Positions 1-8,104 of a stretch of 64,000 bases of DNA are shown here, piece after piece. This DNA comes from Teichococcus rhizosphaerae. GTDB taxonomy: Bacteria; Pseudomonadota; Alphaproteobacteria; Acetobacterales; Acetobacteraceae. The first letter of the stretch is position 1. The number at the start of each line of letters is the position of its first letter. The notes under the pieces are model-generated. The model did no database searches. It worked only from the letters and a program-made list of their open reading frames with translations, and had not been told where the DNA came from. The translations under genes were made by a program, and so were the position numbers. The stretch spans positions 112,334 to 176,333 of the forward strand of contig NZ_PDNU01000015.1 of assembly GCF_002631185.1 (NCBI RefSeq). The letters run 5' to 3'.

Positions 1-657
1 GCCGAGGCCCGCCGGCACGCCTTCCGCCACCAGCTCGATGACGGCGCCCAGCGAGGAGCCGGCCTTGCGCGTGGCGGCCAGCTTCTCCTCCCACGCCGGC
101 ACGGCGGTGGGGTCGGGGCAGAAGAAGGGGTTCCTGTCGGTTTCCGCCCAGTCGAGCCGGGCGCGGTCGATGCCGAGCGGGCCCATGGCCACCATGGCGC
201 CGCGGATGGATACGCCCGCGCCCAGCACCTTGCGGGCGATGGCGCCGGCCGCCACGCGCACCGCCGTTTCCCGCGCGCTGGAGCGGCCGCCGCCGCGATA
301 GTCCCGCACGCCGTATTTCAGGTGGTAGGCGAGGTCGGCATGGCCGGGCCGGAAGCGGTCCCTGATCTCGCCATAGTCCTTGCTGCGCTGGTCCTGGTTC
401 TCGATCAGCAGCGAGATGGGCGTGCCGGTGGTCAGCCCCTCGAACACGCCGGACAGGATGCGCACCTGGTCCGGCTCCTGCCGCTGGGTGACGAACCTGC
501 TCTGGCCCGGGCGGCGCCTGTCGAGAAAGGGCTGGATGTCCGCCTCGGTGAGCGGAATGCCGGCCGGGCAGCCATCCACCACGCCGCCGATCGCCGGGCC
601 GTGGCTCTCGCCCCAGGAGGTGACGCGGAAAAGATGGCCGAAGCTGTTGTGCGACAT
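1..657 (-). CDS. aroC: Chorismate synthase, 3' end cut by window edge
   Basis: Chorismate synthase converts 5-enolpyruvylshikimate-3-phosphate to chorismate, the last common step of aromatic amino acid synthesis, using reduced FMN. The reading frame begins [20 protein letters not shown], the classic N-terminal signature with the active-site histidine in 'ESHG'. The segments '[14 protein letters not shown]' and '[16 protein letters not shown]' are also present. The first 219 residues of a protein that is normally about 360 are visible; the rest lies beyond base 1. Family assignment is secure. The prephenate dehydratase gene pheA, a later step of the pathway, lies at 51.9 kb. Confidence 0.97.
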   Translation of the reverse strand, partial: MSHNSFGHLFRVTSWGESHGPAIGGVVDGCPAGIPLTEADIQPFLDRRRPGQSRFVTQRQEPDQVRILSGVFEGLTTGTPISLLIENQDQRSKDYGEIRDRFRPGHADLAYHLKYGVRDYRGGGRSSARETAVRVAAGAIARKVLGAGVSIRGAMVAMGPLGIDRARLDWAETDRNPFFCPDPTAVPAWEEKLAATRKAGSSLGAVIELVAEGVPAGLG

Positions 658-784
658 GGCGGGACACCGGCGAGGCTGCTGGGCCGCCGGTTATGGGCGA
701 AGCCCCGCCCCACCGCAAATCCGCGCCGGAAGGCGGGAGGCCAGGGGCGTTCCATCCCCCGGCCCCCCTGGCCCCTTCTGGCGT

Positions 785-1054
785 TCAGTCCCCGCTCTGC
801 GGCGGCTTGCGCCGCCCGCCGGCCGGAAAGACGTCGACCGGGCCGCCCAGCGTGGCGGCCAGCTCGTTGGTCTCGCCCGGCTGCACCTCGCCGGGCGGGA
901 TCGGCTGGCGGATGGTGCCGCTGGCCTTCTCCTGCTGCCCGTCATCCCCGCTCCGCCCGGCATCTTCCGCGTGGCTGTGGCGGATGGTGCCGCTGCCGCC
1001 GCCCGCTTCCCCGCCGGGCGGGGTGCGCTGCGCCATTGGTTGCTTCTCGGCCAT
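785..1054 (-). CDS. Small hydrophilic hypothetical protein (89 aa)
   Basis: I do not recognise this protein. It begins MAEKQPMAQR and is rich in Gly, Pro, Glu, Gln and Asp, with no membrane segment or cysteine, so it is probably disordered. A good ribosome binding site (AAGGGAG) lies a few bases before the ATG. It is the last of three closely spaced small genes reading toward aroC (gaps of 11 and 2 bases). Composition resembles small general-stress proteins such as the KGG/GsiB type, but no such motif is clear. Confidence 0.6.
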   Translation of the reverse strand: MAEKQPMAQRTPPGGEAGGGSGTIRHSHAEDAGRSGDDGQQEKASGTIRQPIPPGEVQPGETNELAATLGGPVDVFPAGGRRKPPQSGD

Positions 1055-1065
1055 GGCGGCTCCCT

Positions 1066-1287
1066 TCAGCTCTTGTGGGCGGGGTGGTGGACGTGGTGCC
1101 GGTCCCGCTCCCCGCCGCCGCCGGAAACGCGGCTGTGGTCGGGGTTGGTGGGCGAGCCCGGGTCCGGCCCCTCATGGGAGCCGCCGCCCTTCCTGCCGGT
1201 GGGGGCGGATTTCGAGGGGTCCTGGCGGTTCTGGTGGCTGCTGCCGGGGCCGCCATGGCGCTCCGCGTCGGGGTGCTTGTCCGGCAT
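1066..1287 (-). CDS. Small His/Gly-rich hypothetical protein (73 aa)
   Basis: The predicted protein begins MPDKHPDAERHGG and is strongly hydrophilic, rich in His, Gly, Pro, Ser and Asp, with a histidine cluster (HHVHHP) near the C-terminus that could bind metal. There is no membrane span or recognised domain. The gene starts 2 bases after the preceding small gene ends and stops 11 bases before the next one starts, which suggests one transcript. The ribosome binding site is weak, so translation may be coupled to the upstream gene. Function unknown. Confidence 0.5.
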   Translation of the reverse strand: MPDKHPDAERHGGPGSSHQNRQDPSKSAPTGRKGGGSHEGPDPGSPTNPDHSRVSGGGGERDRHHVHHPAHKS

Positions 1288-1289
1288 GA

Positions 1290-1478
1290 TCAGCGGTCCT
1301 GCTGGTGGCCCTGGTTGCGGGTGTTCTGCATCAGGTTGTCGCTGCGGCCCTGGTGCTGCGGGACGTTGTCCTGCGGCCGGGCCTGCTGCTGGCTCTTCTG
1401 CTCGGGCGTCTCGGCCGCGCCGCCCGGGCCCTTGGGCCGGTTGGCGGGTGGCACGGGCGGCATGTGCGCCTTGCTCAT
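1290..1478 (-). CDS. Small Gln/Asn-rich hypothetical protein (62 aa)
   Basis: A 62-residue, basic, Gln/Asn/Pro-rich protein beginning MSKAHMPPVPPANRPKGPG. It has no hydrophobic stretch and is predicted to be disordered. A clear ribosome binding site (GAGGAG) precedes the ATG. It is the first gene of a three-gene run of tiny hydrophilic proteins reading leftward. Lysine and glutamine content is unusual for this GC-rich genome. No function can be assigned. Confidence 0.6.
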   Translation of the reverse strand: MSKAHMPPVPPANRPKGPGGAAETPEQKSQQQARPQDNVPQHQGRSDNLMQNTRNQGHQQDR

Positions 1479-1548
1479 GGCGTTCTCCTCGTTCCCTGGA
1501 ATGGCCCGCCGACTTCCCGGCGGGGGCGTCCTTTAGCGGAGGCGGTGC

Positions 1549-1770
1549 TCAGCGCAGGTTCCGCGCGGCGGCCCGGGCGCGCCCGGCGCGGCCATCCCGC
1601 CCGGCATCCCCGGCAATCTCCGTGGCGGCCTCGCCGGAGCCATCCGCCACCTGCCGCTCCGCCGCGGCGGCATCGTCCTGGGCGCCGGGGGAGGCGGGTG
1701 CGGTGGGGGCGCCGGACAGGGGCGTGGTTCCCCGGGCGCCCGGCGGCAGTGGCGGCTCGTGCTGGCTCAT
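1549..1770 (-). CDS. Small Ala/Gly-rich hypothetical protein (73 aa)
   Basis: Begins MSQHEPPLPPGARGTTPLSG and is rich in Ala, Gly, Pro, Asp and Arg, with an acidic middle and an Arg-rich C-terminus. No domain, signal peptide or membrane segment is visible. An AGGGG stretch before the ATG is a plausible ribosome binding site. It precedes the three other tiny hydrophilic genes on the same strand, 70 bases upstream of the next one. Unknown function; the coding call rests on start context and shared style with its neighbours. Confidence 0.5.
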   Translation of the reverse strand: MSQHEPPLPPGARGTTPLSGAPTAPASPGAQDDAAAAERQVADGSGEAATEIAGDAGRDGRAGRARAAARNLR

Positions 1771-1891
1771 GCGCGCATCCCCTGGCGCGGCCCGGATTGG
1801 CCGCGCGGGAAAGGAACCGCCCGGAAGGGGAGAGGTTGCCGCGCCGTGTCGGCGGGGCGGCGCGGGAGGGGCCGCGAGGCCCCGCCAGGGC

Positions 1892-2731
1892 TCAGGTGGC
1901 GACGGCGATGTCCGGCGCGTCCTCGGCCTTCATGCCGACGACGTGGTAGCCGCAATCGACGTGGTGCACCTCGCCCGTGACGCCGGAGCCGAGGCCGGAA
2001 AGCAGGTAGAGGCCGGCGCCGCCCACATCGTCGATGGTGACGTTGCGCTTCAGCGGCGCGTTGTACTGGTTCCACTTCAGGATGTAGCGGAAGTCGCCGA
2101 TGCCGCTGGCCGCCAGCGTCTTGATCGGGCCGGCGCTGATGGCGTTCACGCGGATGCCCCGGTTGCCGACGTCGACGGCCATGTAGCGCACGCTGGCCTC
2201 CAGCGCCGCCTTGGCCACGCCCATGACGTTGTAGTGCGGCGTGACGCGCTCGGCCCCCAGATAGGTCAGGGTGAGCAGGCTGCCGCCATCCGGCATCAGC
2301 GCCACGGCGCGGCGGCTGACGGAGGCGAAGGAATAGCAGGAGATGTCCATCGCCTGCAGGAAGGCGTCGCGCGGCGTGTCCATGTAGCGGCCGCGCAGAT
2401 ACTGCTTGTCGGCATAGGCGATGGCGTGCACCAGGAAGTCCAGCCGGCCCCAGCGCTGTTCCAGCGCGGCGAAGGTGGCATCGACGCTGGCCTCGTCCGC
2501 CACGTCGCAGGGCAGCACGATGTCGCTGCCGACGCTGGCCGCCAGCGGCCGGACGCGCTTCTCGAGCGCCTCCCCCTGATAGGTGAAGGCCAGCTCGGCC
2601 CCCTGCGCGGCCACGGCGCGGGCAATGCCCCAGGCGATGGACTTCTCGTTGGCCAAGCCCATGATGAGGCCACGCTTTCCGGCCATCAGCGTGCCGGTGG
2701 CGGGGGTTGCGTGCGGGGCAGCAGCTTCCAT
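1892..2731 (-). CDS. fabI: Enoyl-[acyl-carrier-protein] reductase (NADH)
   Basis: FabI reduces trans-2-enoyl-ACP in the last step of each type II fatty acid elongation cycle. The 279-residue protein has the atypical SDR Rossmann start 'GKRGLIMGLANEKSIAWGIA' (about 18-37). Tyr157, Tyr167 and Lys174 in 'LTYLGAERV...YNVMGVAKAALE' match E. coli Tyr146, Tyr156 and Lys163. 'NAISAGPIKTLAASGI' follows. Start chosen at MEAAAPHA; an internal Met at base 2686 is an alternative and neither has a strong ribosome binding site. It is divergent from pdxH across 108 bases, an arrangement I believe recurs in related genomes. It would be a triclosan-type target. Confidence 0.97.
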   Translation of the reverse strand: MEAAAPHATPATGTLMAGKRGLIMGLANEKSIAWGIARAVAAQGAELAFTYQGEALEKRVRPLAASVGSDIVLPCDVADEASVDATFAALEQRWGRLDFLVHAIAYADKQYLRGRYMDTPRDAFLQAMDISCYSFASVSRRAVALMPDGGSLLTLTYLGAERVTPHYNVMGVAKAALEASVRYMAVDVGNRGIRVNAISAGPIKTLAASGIGDFRYILKWNQYNAPLKRNVTIDDVGGAGLYLLSGLGSGVTGEVHHVDCGYHVVGMKAEDAPDIAVAT

Positions 2732-2839
2732 TTTCGGGCAGGACCGCTCTGATCGGGGTTGCGAGGGCAGGGGATGTCCCCGGTTGCAAGGGTCTGGCCC
2801 TGGTGGCACACCCCCGAGGCCTGGGCAAGGGGGAGCCGT

Positions 2840-3490
2840 ATGACCGCGCCTGATCCGTCCGCCACTGTGTCCCGCATGGAGGCCGATGCCGGGGCCGCCG
2901 GCCCCTTCGCGCTGTTCGCCGCCTGGCTGGCCGAGGCCGAGGCCAGCGAGCCGAACGACCCCAACGCCATGTGCCTGGCCACCACCACGCCGGAGGGCTT
3001 CCCTTCCGCCCGGATGGTGCTGCTGAAGGGGCTGGACGCGCGCGGCTTTGTCTTCTTCACCAACAGGGAAAGCCGCAAGGGCGACGAACTGGGGGCCAAT
3101 CCGCGCGCCGCCCTTCTGTTCCACTGGAAGACGCTGCGCCGGCAGGTGCGGGTGGAAGGCCGGGTGGAGGAGGTGACGGCGGAGGAGTCGGACGCCTACT
3201 ACGCCACCCGCCCGCGCCTTTCGCGCCTCGGCGCCTGGGCCTCGCGGCAGTCCCGCCCGCTGTCCGGCCGGGCCGAGCTGGAGGAGGCGCTGCGCGAGGC
3301 CGAGGCGCGCTTCCCCGGCGCCGAGATCCCGCGCCCGCCCCATTGGGGCGGCTACCGCGTGCTGCCGGAGCGGCTGGAATTCTGGCGCGACATGCCCTTC
3401 CGCCTGCACGACCGGCAGATCTTCCGGGCCGATGCGGGGGGAGGCACCGGAGCAGGCGGCGGCTGGCGCACCGAATCCCTCTACCCGTGA
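2840..3490 (+). CDS. pdxH: Pyridoxamine 5'-phosphate oxidase
   Basis: PdxH oxidises pyridoxine or pyridoxamine 5'-phosphate to pyridoxal 5'-phosphate with FMN and O2. The 216-residue protein carries the family's FMN-binding motifs: '[21 protein letters not shown]', '[17 protein letters not shown]' and the C-terminal 'RLHDRQIFR', followed by 'LYP' at the very end. The start MTAPDPSA is preceded by GGGGGAG and gives the expected length; an in-frame ATG at 2759 would add an unconserved leader. The stop overlaps the GTG start of the next gene, so the two are probably co-transcribed. Confidence 0.97.
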   Translation: MTAPDPSATVSRMEADAGAAGPFALFAAWLAEAEASEPNDPNAMCLATTTPEGFPSARMVLLKGLDARGFVFFTNRESRKGDELGANPRAALLFHWKTLRRQVRVEGRVEEVTAEESDAYYATRPRLSRLGAWASRQSRPLSGRAELEEALREAEARFPGAEIPRPPHWGGYRVLPERLEFWRDMPFRLHDRQIFRADAGGGTGAGGGWRTESLYP

Positions 3491-4935
3491 GCATACCCGA
3501 GGCGCAGCGGCCGGCGGCGGCGCTGCTGGCCCGGCTGACCGGCGACGACACGCCGGTGGAGACGCACATCTCCGCCATCTTCATCGGCCCCGACCGCGTG
3601 CTGAAGCTGAAGAAGGCGGTGAGCCTCGGCTTCCTCGACTTCACCGCCCTGGCCGACCGCGAGCATTTCTGCCGCCGCGAACACGCGCTGAACGCCCCGT
3701 CGGCGCCGGGCCTGTATCGCGGCGTGCGCAGGCTGGCGCGCGGCGCCGATGGCGCGCTGGCGCTGGAGGGGGAGGGGCCGGCCGAGGAATGGGTGCTGGA
3801 GATGGCCCCGCTTCCCGCCGCCGACTTCCTCGACGCCATCGCCCGGCGCGGCGCGCTCGATGCCGCTCTCCAGGATGCGCTGGGGGACACGGTGGCGGCG
3901 CTGCATGCGGGGCTGGCGCCGGTTGCCGGATGGGACGCGCCCGCCCGCATGGGCGCGGTGCTGGAGGGCAATGTGGCCGCCGCGCTGGAGGCCGGCCTGC
4001 CGGAGGCGCGGGTGGCGGCCTGGGCGGAGGCGGCGCGCGGCTGGCTGTCCCGCCTGGCGCCCGTGCTCGCGGCGCGGGCCGCGGCCGGCATGGTGCGCCG
4101 CTGCCATGGCGACCTGCATCTCGGCAACCTGGTGCTCTGGCAGGGCCGCCCCGTGCCGTTCGACGCGCTGGAGTTCGATGAGGCGCTGGCCACCATCGAC
4201 ACCGGCTACGACCTCGCCTTCCTGCTGGCCGACCTGGAGCGGCGGGTGGACCGCGCCGCCGCCAACCGGGTGCTGAACCGCTACGTGGCCCGCACCGGCG
4301 ATGCCGGGCTGCTGGCCGGCCTGCCCTTGTGGCTGTCGCTGCGGAGCATGATCCGCGCCCATTGCCTGCACCGCGTGGGGCAGGACGGCCTGCCCTTCCT
4401 GGCGGCGGCGGAGGCGGCGCTGCGGCCGGCGCCGCCGCGCCTGGTCGCGGTGGGCGGGCTGCAGGGCACCGGCAAGTCGCACGCGGCGCGGCTCTGGGCG
4501 CCGGGGATCGGCGCCGCGCCCGGCGCGCTGGTGCTGCGCAGCGACGAGATCCGCAAGCGGCTGCACGGCATGGCGCCCGAGGACCGCCTGCCGCCCGAGG
4601 CTTATGCCCCGGAGGCCAGCGCCGCCGTGCAGGCCGAGCTTTGCGCCCTGGCGGGGCAGGCGCTGCGGGCCGGGCACGGCGTCATCGCCGATTCGGTGTT
4701 CCTGGAGCCCGCGCTGCGCGCCCGCATCGCGGCGGTGGCGGCGGCGGCGGGCGTTCCCTTCCAGGGCGTCTGGCTGGAGGCGCCGCTGCCGCTGCTGCGC
4801 GCCCGGGTGGCGGCGCGGCGCGGCGACGCCTCGGATGCCGGGCTCGCCGTGCTGGAGCAGACGGCCCGGCGCGACCCCGGCCCGATCGCGTGGCGGCGGC
4901 TGGATGCCAGCCGGCCGTTGCCCAACGAGATTTAA
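3487..4935 (+). CDS. APH-like kinase / P-loop ATPase fusion
   Basis: This 482-residue protein joins an aminoglycoside-phosphotransferase-like kinase fold to a zeta-toxin/AAA-like P-loop domain, an arrangement known from COG2187-COG0645 fusions. The N-terminal half carries the kinase catalytic loop HGDLHLGN (207-214) and '[19 protein letters not shown]' as the metal-binding part. The C-terminal half has a Walker [10 protein letters not shown] (323-331) and '[10 protein letters not shown]' (about 350-359), typical of small-molecule kinases. The GTG start overlaps the pdxH stop. The substrate is unknown; resistance to aminoglycosides should not be assumed. Confidence 0.85.
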   Translation: MSIPEAQRPAAALLARLTGDDTPVETHISAIFIGPDRVLKLKKAVSLGFLDFTALADREHFCRREHALNAPSAPGLYRGVRRLARGADGALALEGEGPAEEWVLEMAPLPAADFLDAIARRGALDAALQDALGDTVAALHAGLAPVAGWDAPARMGAVLEGNVAAALEAGLPEARVAAWAEAARGWLSRLAPVLAARAAAGMVRRCHGDLHLGNLVLWQGRPVPFDALEFDEALATIDTGYDLAFLLADLERRVDRAAANRVLNRYVARTGDAGLLAGLPLWLSLRSMIRAHCLHRVGQDGLPFLAAAEAALRPAPPRLVAVGGLQGTGKSHAARLWAPGIGAAPGALVLRSDEIRKRLHGMAPEDRLPPEAYAPEASAAVQAELCALAGQALRAGHGVIADSVFLEPALRARIAAVAAAAGVPFQGVWLEAPLPLLRARVAARRGDASDAGLAVLEQTARRDPGPIAWRRLDASRPLPNEI

Positions 4936-5079
4936 CGAGGCGATCCGCCGGCCAGGCTCTAGCCTCCACCCCCCGCCGGAAGGGCGGAGGATGGCGGGCG
5001 GGACGCGCGCCGCCGCGCCGTGTTACAATGCTCCGCGCCCGGTCGTCCGGGTGCCGGATTGGAGGAAGGAGACCAACCG

Positions 5080-5955
5080 ATGGCCTACCGCCGGCTGTTG
5101 CTGCCGCTGACCGGAACCGCCGCCGGCGAAGCGGCGCTGAAAACCGCGCTGATGGTGGCGCGGACCTGGAACGCGCATGTGCATTGCCTGCATGTCCGCG
5201 TCGATGCGCGCGACGTGGCGCCGCTGGCGGGCGAGGGCCTTTCGGGCGCCATGATCGAGGAGATGATGGCGGCCACCGAGCGCGAGAGCGGCGAGCGCGC
5301 GGGGCGCGTGCGCAGCCTGTTCGAGAAGTTCGTGCAGGGGCGGGACGTGACCATCGCGCTTTCCGCCGAGAGCGCGCTGAAGACCGAGGGACCGACCTTG
5401 TCCTTCGAGTCGATCGCGGGGCGCGAAGAGGACGTGGTGGCGCAGCAGTCGCGCCTCTACGACATGGCGGTGGTGCCGCACCCGGAGGCGGACGAGGACG
5501 TCTCCTCCTCCGATGCGCTGCATGCCGTGCTGTTCGATTCCGGCCGCCCCGTGCTGATCGCCCCGCGCGAGCCGCCCGTCACCATCGGCACGCGGGTCTG
5601 CTGCGCCTGGAACGGCACGGCGGAAAGCGCCGCGGCGGTGGCGGCGGCGCTGCCCTGGCTGCACCATGCCGAGGCGGTGCGCATCCTGCACAGCCAGGAC
5701 TACCAGCGCCGCGGCCCGGATGCGGAGGGGCTGAAGGCCTATCTGCGCTGGCACAGCATCCAGGCCGAGGCGGTGCCGTTCAAGCCGCAGACGCGCGAGG
5801 TGGGCGCGGGCCTGCTCGGCGCGGCGCGGGACTTCAACGCGGACCTGCTGTGCATGGGCGCCTACAGCCATTCCCGCCTGCGCCAGCTGATCCTGGGCGG
5901 CGTGACGCGGCATGTGCTGGAGAACGCGGACATCCCCGTCCTGATGTGCCGCTGA
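5080..5955 (+). CDS. Tandem universal stress protein (UspA family)
   Basis: A 291-residue cytoplasmic protein with two UspA-like domains, at about residues 1-150 and 165-291. The first begins 'YRRLLLPLTGTAAGEAAL'. The second has the domain's usual ending, 'DLLCMGAYSHSRLRQLILGGVTRHVLENADIPVLMCR', which includes the G-2x-G-9x-G-S/T-like nucleotide-binding region in partly degenerate form. An excellent ribosome binding site (GGAGGAAGGAG) lies 7 bases before the ATG. Single transcription unit; converges on the VOC gene across a strong hairpin. I see no EcfG promoter in front of it. Confidence 0.92.
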   Translation: MAYRRLLLPLTGTAAGEAALKTALMVARTWNAHVHCLHVRVDARDVAPLAGEGLSGAMIEEMMAATERESGERAGRVRSLFEKFVQGRDVTIALSAESALKTEGPTLSFESIAGREEDVVAQQSRLYDMAVVPHPEADEDVSSSDALHAVLFDSGRPVLIAPREPPVTIGTRVCCAWNGTAESAAAVAAALPWLHHAEAVRILHSQDYQRRGPDAEGLKAYLRWHSIQAEAVPFKPQTREVGAGLLGAARDFNADLLCMGAYSHSRLRQLILGGVTRHVLENADIPVLMCR

Positions 5956-6018
5956 GGCTGGCGAGGAACGAGCGAGCCGGGGAGAAGGAATTCCCCCGGC
6001 TCCCTTCACGCGCCAGCC
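5956..6018. terminator. Nested bidirectional terminator between usp and VOC gene
   Basis: An outer 8-bp stem (GGCTGGCG at 5956-5963 with CGCCAGCC at 6011-6018) encloses an inner GC-rich stem (GAGCCGGGG at 5974-5982 with CCCCGGCTC at 5994-6002) that contains the AAGGAATTCCCCC core seen in other terminators of this window. It sits between two converging genes, so it probably ends both transcripts. Confidence 0.7.
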
Positions 6019-6020
6019 AG

Positions 6021-6857
6021 TCACGCGCCGGCCAGCCGCACCCGGTTGCCCGAAGGGTCGGCCCCGCTCCCCAGCCCCGCCGCCGCCCTGGCGTGGGCCT
6101 CCGGGCCGCTGGCCCGCAGCTCCAGCGCCACCAGCCCCGCGAGCCCTTCCGGCCGCACGCCGCCGCTGCGCCACGCATTCAACGCGACATGATGGTGGTA
6201 GCCGCCGCTGCCGAGGAAGCTCGCCCGCGGCATGCGCTGCGTCACCGCTAGGCCGAGCGCGGCGTACCACGCCTCCGTGGCGGCGAGATCCCCCGCGCGC
6301 AGGTGCACATGGCCGATATGGGTGTCGCCGGGCGCCAGGGCGGGGCCGGGGGCCGCGGCCAGCAGGAGGGGCAGGTCCAGCCGCCGCGTCACCATCGCCA
6401 CGCCCTCGCCCGAGGGCGGGCGCGGCCACTCGGCGCGCGGCCGGTCGGCATAGACCTCGATGCCGTTGCCCTCGGGGTCGGAAAGGTAGAGCGCGTCGCT
6501 GACGCCATGGTCCGAGGCGCCTTCCAGCCGCGTGCCTTGCGCCAGGGCATGGTGCAGCCATCCGGCCAGGGCGGCGCGGCCGGGCAGCAGGAAGGCGGCG
6601 TGGAACAGGCCCGGCTCGTCGCCGCGCTCCGGCCGCGCCTGCGGGCGGTGCAGCAGCCGCAGCAGCGGCCGCCCGGCGGGGCCGACCCGCAGGGCGCCCG
6701 GCTCCGCCGGGTCGGGCCGGGACTCGAAGCCGAACAGCCCGGCATAGAACGCCGCGAGCCGGGGCGCGTCGCGCGCCGCCAGGGTCACGCCGGCAATGGC
6801 GAGCGGCGCCCCGGCGGGATGCGGGTCGGGGGTGGGGGGATGCGGGGCTTCGGACAT
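6021..6857 (-). CDS. Two-domain VOC (glyoxalase/extradiol dioxygenase-like) protein
   Basis: A 278-residue protein with two vicinal-oxygen-chelate modules, roughly residues 18-130 and 155-265. The segments 'AAFYAGLFGFESR', 'YLSDPEGNGIEVYADRP', 'HIGHVHLRAGDLAATEAWYAALG' and 'GGYHHHVALNAW' match the CatE/catechol-2,3-dioxygenase-like group. Metal ligands are likely the His of 'IGHVHL' and the Glu of 'NGIEVY'. Start chosen at MSEAPHPP, which follows GGAAGG; a longer form starting at 6893 is less likely. Divergent from the hydrolase gene. Substrate unknown. Confidence 0.88.
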   Translation of the reverse strand: MSEAPHPPTPDPHPAGAPLAIAGVTLAARDAPRLAAFYAGLFGFESRPDPAEPGALRVGPAGRPLLRLLHRPQARPERGDEPGLFHAAFLLPGRAALAGWLHHALAQGTRLEGASDHGVSDALYLSDPEGNGIEVYADRPRAEWPRPPSGEGVAMVTRRLDLPLLLAAAPGPALAPGDTHIGHVHLRAGDLAATEAWYAALGLAVTQRMPRASFLGSGGYHHHVALNAWRSGGVRPEGLAGLVALELRASGPEAHARAAAGLGSGADPSGNRVRLAGA

Positions 6858-7204
6858 GCGGGCCTTCCGGACGGGGCGGTGGATGGCCAGCATCTGGGGC
6901 GCGCGGCGCGCAAGGGGGAGGCCCCGCCCGTGAACGCCCCCGGCGGCGCTTCCGCTATCCGCCCCTCTGTTCCCCCTGCCGGCCCGCTCCTATCGTGGCA
7001 GCCGATGCCGCCCGGCGCGAAGCCGCGTGCCCGGGCAAGGGGCCTGCCGGCGCCGGCACGATGCTCGGGCGGGATGCTGATGGAAAAGGGGGCGCCACTG
7101 GGCATGGCCGATTTCACGTTGCGGAGCCTGGAGGCCCGCGCCGCCGGCATGTGGCGGGCGGCGGGGCGGCCGCCTTCCGCCCCGCGCCCCGGAAAGGGCG
7201 GGTG
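6858..7204. other. Divergent intergenic region, possible tiny ORF
   Basis: This stretch separates the divergent VOC and hydrolase genes. It should hold both promoters, but I see no convincing -35/-10 pair. A 41-codon frame from ATG 7080 (MEKGAPLGMADFTLRSLEAR...) ends at TGA 7203-7205, overlapping the hydrolase ATG by one base. That overlap is suggestive of a translationally coupled leader peptide, but the ribosome binding site is poor and I do not call it a gene. Confidence 0.3.
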
Positions 7205-8005
7205 ATGCCCGATATCGGCCTTTCCCCGCCGCCCGGCAGCGCCGCGGCGCGGCCGGGAATGCGGCACTTCCCCGCGGTGGGCGCCCCGGCCCTGCTGTTC
7301 CTGCACGGCGCCGGTTGCGGCGGCTGGGTGTGGGAGGAAGGCTTCGCGGCGCATCTCGCCGGGGCGGGGTTTCCCGGCTGGGTGCTCGACCTGGCGCGGC
7401 AGGCGCACCACAACGCCGCGGGCCTGACCGACTATGTGGTGCAGGCGCGCGCCGCGCTGGCGCGGATCGGCCGGCCGGTGGTGCTGGTCGGGCATTCGCT
7501 GGGCGCGCTGGTGGCGCAGCGCCTGCTGCTGGAGCCCGCCGTGTGCGGCGCCGTGCTGCTCGCGCCCGTGCCGCCCGAGGGGCTCTGGCTTTCCTCCACC
7601 CGGCTGGCGCTGACCGACCCGGCGCTGTGGGCCGAGGCGGCGCGAATGGACGCGCCCATCGGCAGCGCCCCGCCGGAGCTGGCGGACACCCTGTTCGGCC
7701 CCGCCATGCCGCGCGCCAGGGCGCAGGCCCTGCTGGCGCGGATGGGCGGCGAGTCGCGCGCCGCCCTGCTGGAGGCGCAGCTGCCGCAGCCCGTGCCGCA
7801 TGGCTGGCTGCATGGCCGCCGGGTGCTGGTGCTGGGCGCCGGCGGAGACAGGCTGATCGCCTCCGACGCGGTGCGGCGCTGCGCCCTGTGGCACGGCACG
7901 CGGGCGGAGTTCCTGCCGGGGATGGGCCACCTGATGATGCTGGAGCCCGGCTGGCCCGGCCTGGCCGCGCGGATCGAGGAATGGCTGCGCCACGCGCCGC
8001 CCTGA
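7205..8005 (+). CDS. Alpha/beta hydrolase
   Basis: A 266-residue serine hydrolase of the alpha/beta fold. Visible elements are the oxyanion-hole HG motif 'LLFLHGAGCGGWVWEE' (about 30-45), the nucleophile elbow GHSLGA with Ser98, a cap region, and a late 'LPGMGHLMMLEPGW' carrying the catalytic histidine; the acid is probably the Asp in 'GAGGDRLI'. The start MPDIGLSP is preceded by GGAAAGGGCGGG. Spacing to the next gene is 99 bases with no strong hairpin. Substrate cannot be predicted; esterase or lipase-like activity is most likely. Confidence 0.88.
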   Translation: MPDIGLSPPPGSAAARPGMRHFPAVGAPALLFLHGAGCGGWVWEEGFAAHLAGAGFPGWVLDLARQAHHNAAGLTDYVVQARAALARIGRPVVLVGHSLGALVAQRLLLEPAVCGAVLLAPVPPEGLWLSSTRLALTDPALWAEAARMDAPIGSAPPELADTLFGPAMPRARAQALLARMGGESRAALLEAQLPQPVPHGWLHGRRVLVLGAGGDRLIASDAVRRCALWHGTRAEFLPGMGHLMMLEPGWPGLAARIEEWLRHAPP

Positions 8006-8104
8006 GGGCAGCGGCTCCGGGGAAGGCGTGCCCTTGCCGCGTTGGCAGGGCGGCGAAGCCGGCGCAGACTGCCCGCCCAACGCCAGGAATGAGGGAGACA
8101 GCGA

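Noticed and set aside
1813..1837. GGAAC followed 16 bases later by GGTT on the plus strand, resembling an EcfG promoter.
   Set aside because: The -10 part is imperfect (GGTT) and no gene on the plus strand follows; the nearby small genes read the other way.
3487..4935. Annotation as an aminoglycoside resistance gene.
   Set aside because: The APH-like fold is shared by many small-molecule kinases, and the fusion to a P-loop domain is a chromosomal housekeeping-type architecture.
7080..7205. A 41-codon frame ending in a one-base overlap with the hydrolase start.
   Set aside because: The overlap is attractive, but there is no good ribosome binding site and no recognisable sequence; recorded only as part of the intergenic region.
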